Part shown: piece after piece, positions 16,330 to 23,830 of the stretch
Layout of the letters: the number at the start of each line of letters is the position of its first letter
Numbering within the stretch: position 1 is the first letter of the stretch
Assembly: GCA_038213135.1 (NCBI GenBank)
Contig: JBBQTQ010000032.1
Location: forward strand, 1-27,941
Direction of reading: 5' to 3'
DNA: 27,941 bases
Source of the DNA: JBBQTQ01 sp038213135
Lineage (GTDB): Bacteria; Actinomycetota; Thermoleophilia; Gaiellales; Gaiellaceae
Position numbers and translations under genes: made by a program
The notes under the pieces: generated by a model
The model's database searches: none
What the model was told of the DNA's origin: nothing
The model's input: the letters and a program-made list of their open reading frames with translations, nothing else

Positions 16330-18024
16330 CTAAGTGAGCGTGTACTCGGGGCCGGCGCCGCCCTCGGGTGGCGTCAGGCGGCCGCCCTTGGCGGTGATCG
16401 CGCCGCACTGCACGCAGTTCGAGGGCGTCACCTCGACCTCGACCTTACCTGCGTCCTCGGCACCCACCTCGTAGACGTGGGCCGGGCACATCCGCGTCCA
16501 CATCTGCGCCACCTCGCGCGGCACCCGCGTGCGGACGCGGATGTGGTTCGGCGCGTCGTCGCGCGTCTTGTTGCCGCTGAGGAAGACCGAGGAGAGCTTG
16601 TCGAACGTGAGCTTGCCGTCGGGTACGGGATAGCTCTTGGCGCGGTCGCTGACGACGAGCTCCTGGTCGGCGTCGCGCTCGGTGCGGAGCGGCTTCGGCG
16701 GGAAGGCGCCGCGGGTCGCGGTCATCGCTCCGGCAAGACCGGCCCCGAGCCAGAAGCCGCGGCCGAACGCCTGCCGCATGTTCCGCACGACCTTCAGGTC
16801 GCTCCAGATGAAGCTCTCGTGGATCGCGTCGTCGTAGCGAGCGAGCGCCCCACGCCGGCTCGGCACCTCGCCGGGCTGGAGCGCGGCGAAGGCGGCCTCG
16901 GCCGCGAGCTTGCCGGACTCGATCGCGTAGTGGATCCCCTTCAGCGCGGGGACGTTCACAAGACCGGCGCCGTCGCCGCAGAGCAGCAAGCCCGGCGCCG
17001 AGAGCTTGGGCACCGAGTAGAAGCCGCCCTCCGGAATCGTCTTCGCCCCCCACCCCACGCGTTCCCCGCCGTCGAGCAGCTCACGCACGAGCCCGTGGGT
17101 CTTCAGCTCCTGGAGCAGATCGTGGACGGAGAGCTCGGCATCGCGGTAGTCGAGTCCGACCACCATCCCGATCGTGAGCATGTCCTCGCCCATCGGGTAG
17201 ATGAACGAGCCGCCGAACTCGCGCCACTTCGCCGCGGGGCGCAGCGGCCAGCCCATCGTGTGGATCACCCGGTCGAGCGGCTTGGCGACCTTCCAGACCT
17301 CCTTCACCCCGAGCGCCCAGACCTGCGGATTCTCGCCCTGCAAGGAGAAGCGCTCGATCGCCGCGCCGGTGAGGTGGCCCTGCGTTCCCTCCGCCAGCAC
17401 CGTTACGCGCGAGACGATGTCCGAGCCGGGCTCGAAGTTTCCGAGCTGCCCGCCGTCGCGTCCGCGGCCGCGATCGCCGGTGCGAACGCCCCTGACGATC
17501 CCGTCGGAGACGAGCAGCTTCTCGGCGGAGGTCTCGGGCAGGATCGTCGCGCCGCCTTCCTCGGCCTGCTCGGCCAGCCAGCGCCCGAGCCGAGACAGCG
17601 AGGCGACGTGGTTGCCGTGGTTGCGCATCGTCGGCGGCGGCGGGATCGGCAGCGCCCGGCCTTGCGTCAGGAAATAAACGGACTCGTGGTAGACCTCGCC
17701 GTAGAGCGGCATCTCTTCGATCCGCACGCGGTCCTTGAAGAGCCGCCTCAGCCCGCGCGGATTGACGACGGCGCCCGAGAGCAGATGCGACCCCGGCTGC
17801 TTGCCTTTCTCGAGCACGGCGACGGGAACCTCGCCGAGGCGCTCTGCGGTCTCCGGCGATTCCTCGAGCAGCTGGTTGAACCGGATCGCGCAGGCGAGGC
17901 CCGCGGGGCCCGCTCCCACGATCAGGACGCCGACCTCGATCCGCTCGTCGACCGGGTCTGTCGGCTCGGCGAGCGCATCCGCGGCCTTGAACGGCGGCGG
18001 ATAGTCGGCGGGCTTGACGCTCAT
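16330..18024 (-). CDS. Electron-transfer flavoprotein:quinone oxidoreductase
   Basis: 564 aa, full length for the ETF-QO family. It moves electrons from reduced ETF to the membrane quinone, in actinobacteria probably menaquinone. The FAD-binding GAGPAG lies at 37-42, SHLLSGAVVNPRGL and the LLLCGDGAGLVNVPALKGIHYAIESGKLAAEA block match well, and the C-terminal ferredoxin-like domain is present (MCPAHVYEV ... SNCVQCGAITAKGG ... PPEGGAGPEYTL). Oddly, the canonical C-x2-C-x2-C becomes Cys537-V-Q-Cys540-G-A-Ile543. With Cys513 only three of four [4Fe-4S] ligands remain. ATG 18024 overlaps the etfA stop as ATGA. Confidence 0.93.
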   Translation of the reverse strand: MSVKPADYPPPFKAADALAEPTDPVDERIEVGVLIVGAGPAGLACAIRFNQLLEESPETAERLGEVPVAVLEKGKQPGSHLLSGAVVNPRGLRRLFKDRVRIEEMPLYGEVYHESVYFLTQGRALPIPPPPTMRNHGNHVASLSRLGRWLAEQAEEGGATILPETSAEKLLVSDGIVRGVRTGDRGRGRDGGQLGNFEPGSDIVSRVTVLAEGTQGHLTGAAIERFSLQGENPQVWALGVKEVWKVAKPLDRVIHTMGWPLRPAAKWREFGGSFIYPMGEDMLTIGMVVGLDYRDAELSVHDLLQELKTHGLVRELLDGGERVGWGAKTIPEGGFYSVPKLSAPGLLLCGDGAGLVNVPALKGIHYAIESGKLAAEAAFAALQPGEVPSRRGALARYDDAIHESFIWSDLKVVRNMRQAFGRGFWLGAGLAGAMTATRGAFPPKPLRTERDADQELVVSDRAKSYPVPDGKLTFDKLSSVFLSGNKTRDDAPNHIRVRTRVPREVAQMWTRMCPAHVYEVGAEDAGKVEVEVTPSNCVQCGAITAKGGRLTPPEGGAGPEYTLT

Positions 18025-18983
18025 CCCGCCTTTCGCGCGCGAACGAGCTCGCTCAGCTTCGGCACGATCTGATTCAGGTCACCGACGACGCCGAGATCGC
18101 TGAACTCGAAGATCGGCGCGTTCGCATCCTTGTTGATCGCGACGATCACGTTCGAGGCCTGCATGCCGACCTTGTGCTGGATCGCGCCCGAGATACCGCA
18201 GGCGACGTAGAGCTTGGGCGAGACCGTACGGCCGGTCTGGCCGACCTGCGCGGAGTACGGGTACCAGCCCGCGTCGACGACCGCGCGAGTCGCGCCGACC
18301 GCGCCGCCGAGCGCCTTCGCGAGCTCCTCGATCATCCCGAAGCCTTCCGGGCCACCGAGGCCGCGGCCGCCGGCGACGACGATGTCCGCATCCTCGATCG
18401 AGGGCCCGGAGCGCTCCTCGTGCGCCTGCTCGAGCATCTTTGCGCCCTGCGAGAAGTCCTGCAGGTCGACGGCGGCGTCCTCGACCTTCGCCTCGGAGAC
18501 ACTCTGCACCGGATCGAAGCTGCCGCTGCGGAAGAGCGCGAGCCGCGGCTCGCTGCGCCAGCCGACGTCCACGTAGACCGAGTCGGCGAGCGCCGGCCGC
18601 TTGCCGACCAGCTTGCCGTCTTCCATTGCGATGTCGACGAGGTCCCAATTGAGTCCGGCGTCGAGCCGGGCCGCGAGCCCCGATGCGACGTCCGCGGCGA
18701 GAACCGACTGCGCGAAGAGAACGGTGTCGAAGCCCTGATCCTGGACGAGCTTCGCGAGCACATCCACGCGCGGCTGCGGCAGAGGCGCTTCGAGAGCCGG
18801 GTCGTCGGCGACGAAGACGCGGCTCGCGCCGTGGGCGCCCGCCTGGCTCGCCAGATCACCCACGCCCGTCCCGATCACGACCCCCGCCACGTCACCCTCG
18901 AGCGACGCCGCCTTGCCGAGCACGCCGAGCGCGCCCTTCTGGAGCTCGCTGCCGTGGTGCTCGAGCAAGACGAGGGTCGCCAC
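18021..18983 (-). CDS. etfA: Electron transfer flavoprotein alpha subunit
   Basis: 320 aa. It holds the FAD of the ETF heterodimer, which collects electrons from acyl-CoA dehydrogenases. The C-terminal FAD domain is complete: VAGGRGLGG, GATRAVVDAGWYPYSAQVGQTG, VSPKLYVACGISGAIQH and VIVAINKDANAPIF. GTG 18983 shares one base with the etfB stop (TAGTG). Order etfB-etfA-ETFQO in one coupled operon puts donor and acceptor together. Confidence 0.97.
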   Translation of the reverse strand: MATLVLLEHHGSELQKGALGVLGKAASLEGDVAGVVIGTGVGDLASQAGAHGASRVFVADDPALEAPLPQPRVDVLAKLVQDQGFDTVLFAQSVLAADVASGLAARLDAGLNWDLVDIAMEDGKLVGKRPALADSVYVDVGWRSEPRLALFRSGSFDPVQSVSEAKVEDAAVDLQDFSQGAKMLEQAHEERSGPSIEDADIVVAGGRGLGGPEGFGMIEELAKALGGAVGATRAVVDAGWYPYSAQVGQTGRTVSPKLYVACGISGAIQHKVGMQASNVIVAINKDANAPIFEFSDLGVVGDLNQIVPKLSELVRARKAG

Positions 18984-19756
18984 TACAGGAGCTTCCTCTC
19001 CGCGAGGAACTCGACGATCTTCTCGGCGGCGGAGCCGTCGTCTTCGATCTTCAGCGAGTCGCCGCGCGGCGGCGGCGAGCTGAGCGCATAGACCTCGGTC
19101 TGCGAGCCGGCCTCCCCGGCCTGCGCAGCCTCGATCCCGAGGTCGGCGAGCGTGACGACGACCTGCGGCTTCTTCTTCGCGCCCATGATCCCCTTCAGCG
19201 ACGGATACCGCGGCTCGTTGATCGCGTCCGAGACCGCGACCACCGCCGGCAGCGGCGCCTCGATCCGGTCGTAGCCGAACTCCGTCTGGCGCTTGACCGT
19301 CACTTTCCCTTCCGCGACCTCGAGCTCGGAGGCCTGCGAGATCATCGGCCGGCGCAACCGCTCTGCGACGGCCGCCCAGAGCACGGCGCCGTCCGCGTCA
19401 CTGGCCTGCTGGCCGAAAAGCACGAGCTCGGGGCTCTCTCGTTCGAGCGCCTTGGCGAGCACGCGGCTCGTGGCGACGAGATCCGAGCCGGCGGCGTCAG
19501 GGTCGCTGACGAGCAGCGCGCGATCGGCGCCCATCGCCAGCGCCTTGCGCAGCGACTCGAGTGCGCGCTCAGGCCCGAGCGAGACGACGACCACCTCGTG
19601 CTCGCCCGCGTCCTTGATCCGCAGCGCCTCCTCGACCGCGTTCACGTCGAAGGGGTTGAGCCCGAGCTCGCCGGAGCGGTCGAGCCGCTTCGTCCCCGGG
19701 TCGATCCGGCCCTTGCCGGACTCGGGAACCGCCTTCACGCAGACCGCGATCTTCAC
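18983..19756 (-). CDS. etfB: Electron transfer flavoprotein beta subunit
   Basis: 257 aa. It binds AMP and contacts the dehydrogenase partner. The start KIAVCVKAVPES and the family signature AVSDAINEPRYPSLKGIMGAKKK are clear, as is DLVATSRVLAKAL in the nucleotide site. The start is taken as GTG 19756 because homologues begin there and because TAGACT lies 8 nt upstream (leaderless). A longer frame to 19885 runs into the divergent gene and is rejected. Confidence 0.97.
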   Translation of the reverse strand: MKIAVCVKAVPESGKGRIDPGTKRLDRSGELGLNPFDVNAVEEALRIKDAGEHEVVVVSLGPERALESLRKALAMGADRALLVSDPDAAGSDLVATSRVLAKALERESPELVLFGQQASDADGAVLWAAVAERLRRPMISQASELEVAEGKVTVKRQTEFGYDRIEAPLPAVVAVSDAINEPRYPSLKGIMGAKKKPQVVVTLADLGIEAAQAGEAGSQTEVYALSSPPPRGDSLKIEDDGSAAEKIVEFLAERKLL

Positions 19757-19764
19757 GACGGGCG

Positions 19765-19792
19765 AGTCTAACGACGGACGCGCTGCTACCCT
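19765..19792. promoter_or_regulatory. Back-to-back leaderless promoters of etfB and the M23 gene
   Basis: The divergent start codons are only 44 bp apart. TAGACT (19765-19770, minus strand) ends 8 nt before the etfB GTG. TACCCT (19787-19792, plus strand) ends 8 nt before the M23 gene GTG. Each -10 box lies where the other promoter would have its -35, and no Shine-Dalgarno sequence fits in the gap. The two promoters probably compete for polymerase. Confidence 0.5.
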
Positions 19793-19800
19793 CCCGCCCC

Positions 19801-20634
19801 GTGAAGGGCCGGGCGACAGTCGTGCTCTCGCTTGCGCTCGTGCTCGCCGGCGGCGCGGCCGCGCAGCCGGCGGGCAAGGTGCCACCTCTGATCTTCCCCG
19901 TCGTCGGTTCGACGCAGTACATCGACGACTTCGGCCAGCCGCGGCCCGGCGGCACGCATCAGGGAAACGACCTGATGGCCGCCCGCAAGTCGATCGCCGT
20001 CGCGGTGGAGCCGGGGACGATCACTTTCTGGACGAAGTCCGCGAGCGCGGGCTGCATGCTCTACCTGCACGGCGCGAGCGGCACGACCTACCTCTACATC
20101 CACCTGAACAACGACGTCGGGAACGGCAACGACAACCGCGGCAAGTGCGTCGCGGGCGGGTCGTACGCACCGGGCCTGAAGGACGGCGCTCACGTCGAGG
20201 CCGGCCAGCCCGTCGGTTTCGTCGGCGACTCGGGCGACGCGAACGGAGTCGGGACGCACCTTCACTTCGAGGTGCACCCGAACGATGGTGACGCGGTCGA
20301 CCCCTTCCCGTATCTGAACAAGGCGACCCATCTCCTCTTCAGCGCGCCGCTCGGCTCGACCGTGACGCTCACCCTGACCGGCACCGTGACGGCCGCGACC
20401 GGATCGGGACTCTCGCTCCGGGTGAGCGAGCTGCGAGTGCTCCCGGGCGGGCCGATCATGAAGAGCGTCGACGCCCCTGTCTCGCTCGCGCTGCCCACGG
20501 ACGTCTTGCAGGCACACGCCGTCACGCAAGTCCTCCGGCGCAAGGTGATCGTGCTCAGCGAGCCGGTTCAGGCGACCCTCGACGTGCTCGAGGGGAAGAA
20601 CCTGAGCGCGGCGCGGGTGGCTATCGCCCCGTGA
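19801..20634 (+). CDS. Secreted M23 (LytM)-family peptidase
   Basis: 277 aa, start GTG 19801. A signal peptide is present (residues 1-22, VVLSLALVLAGGAAAQ). The zinc peptidase core carries His53 and Asp57 (GTHQGNDL), His101 (LYIHLN) and His153/His155 (GTHLHFEVHP). All the ligands usual for M23 enzymes are present, so it is probably active on cell-wall peptide bridges. The C-terminal 95 residues (FSAPLGSTVTLTLTGTVTAATGSG onward) form an unrecognised beta-rich domain. It is divergent from etfB and overlaps the 3' end of the enoyl-CoA hydratase gene by 14 bp. Confidence 0.88.
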   Translation: MKGRATVVLSLALVLAGGAAAQPAGKVPPLIFPVVGSTQYIDDFGQPRPGGTHQGNDLMAARKSIAVAVEPGTITFWTKSASAGCMLYLHGASGTTYLYIHLNNDVGNGNDNRGKCVAGGSYAPGLKDGAHVEAGQPVGFVGDSGDANGVGTHLHFEVHPNDGDAVDPFPYLNKATHLLFSAPLGSTVTLTLTGTVTAATGSGLSLRVSELRVLPGGPIMKSVDAPVSLALPTDVLQAHAVTQVLRRKVIVLSEPVQATLDVLEGKNLSAARVAIAP

Positions 20635-21394
20635 AGCGGGGCTCGCGCTTCTCGACGAACGCGCGCATTCCCTCGCGCTGATCCTCGGAGCCGAAGAGGC
20701 CGCCGAACGAGTCGGCCTCGCCGGCAAGACCGGAGTCGAGCTCTCCCTGGAGCGCGCGGTTCGTCGCCTCCTTCGCGGCGGCCAGGATCAGCGGGCTCTT
20801 CGCGGCGAGCGACCGCGCGAGCTCGAGTGTCTTCTCCCGCAGCTCCTCCGGCGGGAAGACGGCGCTGACGAGGCCGCGGCGAAATGCCTCGTCGGCATCG
20901 GCGAGCCGGCTGGTCAGGATCAGCTCCTTCGCGAGGCCGATCCCGACGATCCGCGCCAGCCGTTGCGTCCCTCCCCAGCCGGGAATGATCCCGATGTTCA
21001 CCTCGGGCTGGCCGAACTTCGCGTTCGTCGACGCGTAGCGGACGTCGCAGGCGATCGCCAGCTCGCAGCCTCCGCCGAGAGCAAAGCCGTTCACCGCCGC
21101 GATCGTCGGCTTCGGCATCGTCTCGAGCAGGCGAGCGCACTCGTGCCCGAGCTCGCCCCAGGCGTGCGCGCGAGCCTCGTCCATCTCGCTCATCGCCTTG
21201 ATGTCGGCACCCGCGACGAAGGCGCGCTCGCCCGAGCCGGTCAGCACGACGACGCGGGTGCCGGTGTCGTCGGCGAGCTCGCGCAGGCGGTCGCGCAGCT
21301 CCTCGAGCGTCGGGGGGTCCAGCGCGTTGAGCGCATCCGGCCGGTCGACTGTGACGACGGCAACGCCGTCCTCCCGCTCGACCAGAACCGCTAT
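20621..21394 (-). CDS. Enoyl-CoA hydratase, apparent ATA start
   Basis: 257 aa crotonase-fold enzyme hydrating 2-enoyl-CoA such as crotonyl-CoA. The oxyanion-hole segment AFVAGADIKAM (58-68) and both catalytic glutamates, Glu111 (GGGCELAIACD) and Glu131 (GQPEVNIGIIPGWGGTQRL), are present, so true hydratase activity is likely. The conserved N-terminus (AVLVEREDGVAVVTVDRPDALNALD) has no ATG, GTG or TTG before codon 49. The frame reaches an ATA at 21394 that overlaps the icmB stop as ATAG and has AGAAGG seven nt upstream, so ATA (less likely CTG 21385) is the probable start. It is cotranscribed with the B12-binding mutase subunit. Confidence 0.9.
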   Translation of the reverse strand: MAVLVEREDGVAVVTVDRPDALNALDPPTLEELRDRLRELADDTGTRVVVLTGSGERAFVAGADIKAMSEMDEARAHAWGELGHECARLLETMPKPTIAAVNGFALGGGCELAIACDVRYASTNAKFGQPEVNIGIIPGWGGTQRLARIVGIGLAKELILTSRLADADEAFRRGLVSAVFPPEELREKTLELARSLAAKSPLILAAAKEATNRALQGELDSGLAGEADSFGGLFGSEDQREGMRAFVEKREPRFTGR

Positions 21395-21786
21395 GCGGGA
21401 ACCTTCTCGCGCAGGAAGTCGACGATCTCGCCGGTGGGTGCGCCCGGTGTGAAGACCGCCGCGACGCCCTGGCTCCTCAACTCGTCCGCATCCTCGGCGG
21501 GGATCGTGCCGCCGACGACCACGAGCACGTCCTCGGCCTCGCTCTCGCGCAGCAGCTCGAGGATCCGCGGCACCAGCGTCATGTGCGCCCCGGAGAGGAT
21601 CGAGATCCCGACCGCGTCCGCGTCCTCCTGAATCGCGGTCTCGACGATCTGCTCCGGAGTCTGGTGGAGGCCGGTGTAGATGACCTCCATACCCGCGTCA
21701 CGGAGGGCGCGGGCGATGATCTTCGCGCCTCGGTCGTGGCCGTCCAGACCGGGCTTGGCAATGACAACGCGGATCTTGCGTTCCAC
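21391..21786 (-). CDS. icmB: B12-binding small subunit of acyl-CoA mutase (IcmB-like)
   Basis: 131 aa, a free-standing cobalamin-binding domain of the size of IcmB. The B12 motif D-x-H-x2-G is at 15-20 with His17 as lower cobalt ligand, followed by ILSGAH (63-68) and GGTIP (92-96). Its partner would be the 552-aa large subunit at 23786-25444, which lacks such a domain. The GTG start at 21786 has TATACT nine nt upstream. A small methylmalonyl-CoA mutase subunit would look the same; the isobutyryl assignment rests on residues in the large subunit. Confidence 0.88.
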   Translation of the reverse strand: MERKIRVVIAKPGLDGHDRGAKIIARALRDAGMEVIYTGLHQTPEQIVETAIQEDADAVGISILSGAHMTLVPRILELLRESEAEDVLVVVGGTIPAEDADELRSQGVAAVFTPGAPTGEIVDFLREKVPA

Positions 21787-21795
21787 CGGTGGGCC

Positions 21796-21801
21796 AGTAT
21801 A
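21796..21801 (-). promoter_or_regulatory. Putative -10 box (TATACT) for icmB
   Basis: TATACT ends 9 nt before the icmB GTG. It overlaps the palindrome GTATAC (21797-21802), which lies between the divergent icmB and hydrolase starts and could serve either strand. There is no clear -35 element. Confidence 0.5.
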
Positions 21802-21806
21802 CGAGC

Positions 21807-22532
21807 GTGCGTTTGACCGTCGTGGGCTGCTCTCCGGCCTGGCCGAACCCCGGCGGGGCGCAGTCGGGCTACCTCCTCGAAGGGCCCGGGCGGATGCTCC
21901 TCGACTGCGGGCCGGGGGTGCTCGCCCGCCTACGGGCCTCGGCAGACGGCTGGCCGGCGGTCGACGCGATCGTCATCTCCCACTGGCACCTCGACCACTG
22001 GGGCGACCTCGTCCCGTGGGTCTGGGGCGCGATGGTCGGGCCCGGCAAGGAGGCCGACAAGCCGAAGCTCTGGCTCCCGCCCGAGGGCCGCGACCGCCTG
22101 CTCGAGTTCGGGGCGATGCTCGGCTGGGAGGAGATGTGGGAGGCCGCGTTCGAGCTGCGGGACTACGAGGAGGAAGAGCCGTTCGAGGCCGCCGGGATGA
22201 CGATCACCGCCTACCGGGTACCTCACTACACGCTCCGCACCTACGGACTGCGCGTGTCGAATGGCGACCGGACGCTCGCGTACTCGGGCGACTCCGGGCC
22301 GAGCGAGCGGCTGACCGAGTTGGCGCGTGGCGCCGACCTCTTCCTCTGCGAGGCGACGCTCGAGCGGGGCGAGTACGACGGCAACCCTCGCGGCCATCTC
22401 GCGGCTGACGAGGCGGTGGAAGCGTTCGAGGCGTCGGGCGCCAGACGGTTGCTCCTCACCCACCGGCCGACCGAGCTCTCCCTCCCGCCGGGCCTCGAAC
22501 AGACCTTCGATGGCCTCGAGGTCGACGTCTAG
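21807..22532 (+). CDS. Metallo-beta-lactamase-fold hydrolase
   Basis: 241 aa from GTG 21807 (RLTVVGCSPAWPNPGGAQSGYLL); an in-frame GTG at 21789 would run through the promoter palindrome and is less likely. The metal-binding motif is H59-x-H61-x-D63-H64 (SHWHLDH), with later ligands in YSGDSGPSERL and LLLTHRP near the C-terminus. The pattern fits the RNase Z-like branch of single-domain hydrolases; the substrate is unknown. It is the first gene of a two-gene plus-strand unit with the MFS transporter. Confidence 0.85.
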   Translation: MRLTVVGCSPAWPNPGGAQSGYLLEGPGRMLLDCGPGVLARLRASADGWPAVDAIVISHWHLDHWGDLVPWVWGAMVGPGKEADKPKLWLPPEGRDRLLEFGAMLGWEEMWEAAFELRDYEEEEPFEAAGMTITAYRVPHYTLRTYGLRVSNGDRTLAYSGDSGPSERLTELARGADLFLCEATLERGEYDGNPRGHLAADEAVEAFEASGARRLLLTHRPTELSLPPGLEQTFDGLEVDV

Positions 22533-22534
22533 CC

Positions 22535-23830
22535 GTGCCCGACCGCCTCAGCCTCGACTTCTGGAAGTTCTGGGCAGGGCAGACGATCTCGAATCTCGGC
22601 AGCTCGTTCACCGGCTTCGCGCTGCCGCTGCTCGTCTACAAGCTGACCCGCTCCCCCGTCTACCTCGCGGCGACGACGGCTGCGTACTTCGTCCCGTACC
22701 TGCTTTTCGGGCTCGTGATCGGCGCGTGGGTCGACCGTGTCGACCGGAAGCGGATGATGATCGCTGTCGACCTCGGCCGGGCCGCGGCGATCGTCTCGAT
22801 CCCGGTCTTCGACTACCTCGGAATCCTCTCGATCTGGTGGATCTTCGCGGTCACGTTCGTGACCGCCTGCCTGACGATCGCGTTCGACTCGGGCGAGTTC
22901 GCCGCCGTGCCGAGCCTCGTCCCGAAGGCCTCGCTCGTCACGGCCAACGGCCGGATCATGGCGAGCTACCAGGCAGCGTCGGTCGCCGGGCCGCTGCTCG
23001 CCGGACTGCTCGTCGCGCTCGTCCGGATCTCGGACATCCTCTTTGTCGACGCGGCCTCGTTCGCGGTCTCCGCCGTCTCGCTCTCGCTCGTCGGCCGCCG
23101 GTTCAACCAGGAAGGCGATACCGAGCGCGAGCGCAAGCACATCCTGCGCGACGTCCAGGAGGGGCTCCGCTACGTGCTGGGACACCCCGTGCTGCGGAAC
23201 ATCTCGCTGATGATGGCCTTGATCAACCTCGTCGGCTCGACGACGTGGGCCCAGCTCGTACTGCTCGGGAAGGTGCGGCTCCATGCGACGGACGCGCGCG
23301 TCGGCTTTCTCTTCGCAGCCGGCAGTGTCGGCGTCGTCGTGCTCGGCCTCTCGGCCGGGAGGATCCGCAAACACGTCAAGTTCAGCGCCGCCGCACTCGG
23401 CTCGATGGTCGTCTACGGGAGCTTCGTGGTTGCGCTCGGCCTCGACCGCAACTACTTCCTCGCGCTCGTCTTCTGGGCAGCTGCGTCCGGCTTCGGCCTG
23501 TTCCTCAACATCAACACGCAGAGCCTGCGTCAGGCGATCGTCCCGAGCCACCTGATGGGCCGCGTCCAGAGCATCGCGGGCGTGCTCGCCTGGTCCGCGA
23601 TCCCGCTGGGGACGCTCGTGGGCGGCGCAGTGATCAAGGCACTCGGCCCCGCACAGGTCGGATACGTCTACGCGGTGATCGGCGCGATCGTCGTCTGCCT
23701 CGCGCTTTTCTTCCGGTTCTTCACCGCGCTTGGACACGCCGAGGACTTCCTGACGGACGTGGAGGAAGAGGCGGCCGAGGAGGCGCTAGAAGACCGGGGT
23801 CTCGCGCCAGATGCCCCAGACTTCGCGTAG
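22535..23830 (+). CDS. MFS transporter (EntS/MFS_3-like exporter)
   Basis: 431 aa with about 12 membrane helices. The loop motif GAWVDRVDRKRMM (63-75) between helices 2 and 3 and the second-half SAGRIRKHV loop are typical of drug/siderophore-exporter MFS proteins. The C-terminus is a cytoplasmic acidic tail (EDFLTDVEEEAAEEALEDRG). The substrate is unknown. GTG 22535 is 2 nt after the hydrolase stop. Its last 45 nt are antisense to the end of the mutase large-subunit gene. Confidence 0.9.
   Translation: MPDRLSLDFWKFWAGQTISNLGSSFTGFALPLLVYKLTRSPVYLAATTAAYFVPYLLFGLVIGAWVDRVDRKRMMIAVDLGRAAAIVSIPVFDYLGILSIWWIFAVTFVTACLTIAFDSGEFAAVPSLVPKASLVTANGRIMASYQAASVAGPLLAGLLVALVRISDILFVDAASFAVSAVSLSLVGRRFNQEGDTERERKHILRDVQEGLRYVLGHPVLRNISLMMALINLVGSTTWAQLVLLGKVRLHATDARVGFLFAAGSVGVVVLGLSAGRIRKHVKFSAAALGSMVVYGSFVVALGLDRNYFLALVFWAAASGFGLFLNINTQSLRQAIVPSHLMGRVQSIAGVLAWSAIPLGTLVGGAVIKALGPAQVGYVYAVIGAIVVCLALFFRFFTALGHAEDFLTDVEEEAAEEALEDRGLAPDAPDFA

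Noticed and set aside
16477..18072. 531-codon plus-strand frame opposite the ETF-QO gene
   Set aside because: Antisense shadow of a clearly recognised enzyme.
21789..21806. Upstream GTG start for the MBL-fold hydrolase
   Set aside because: It would translate through the GTATAC promoter palindrome and add residues not expected before the RLTVVGC strand; GTG 21807 is preferred.
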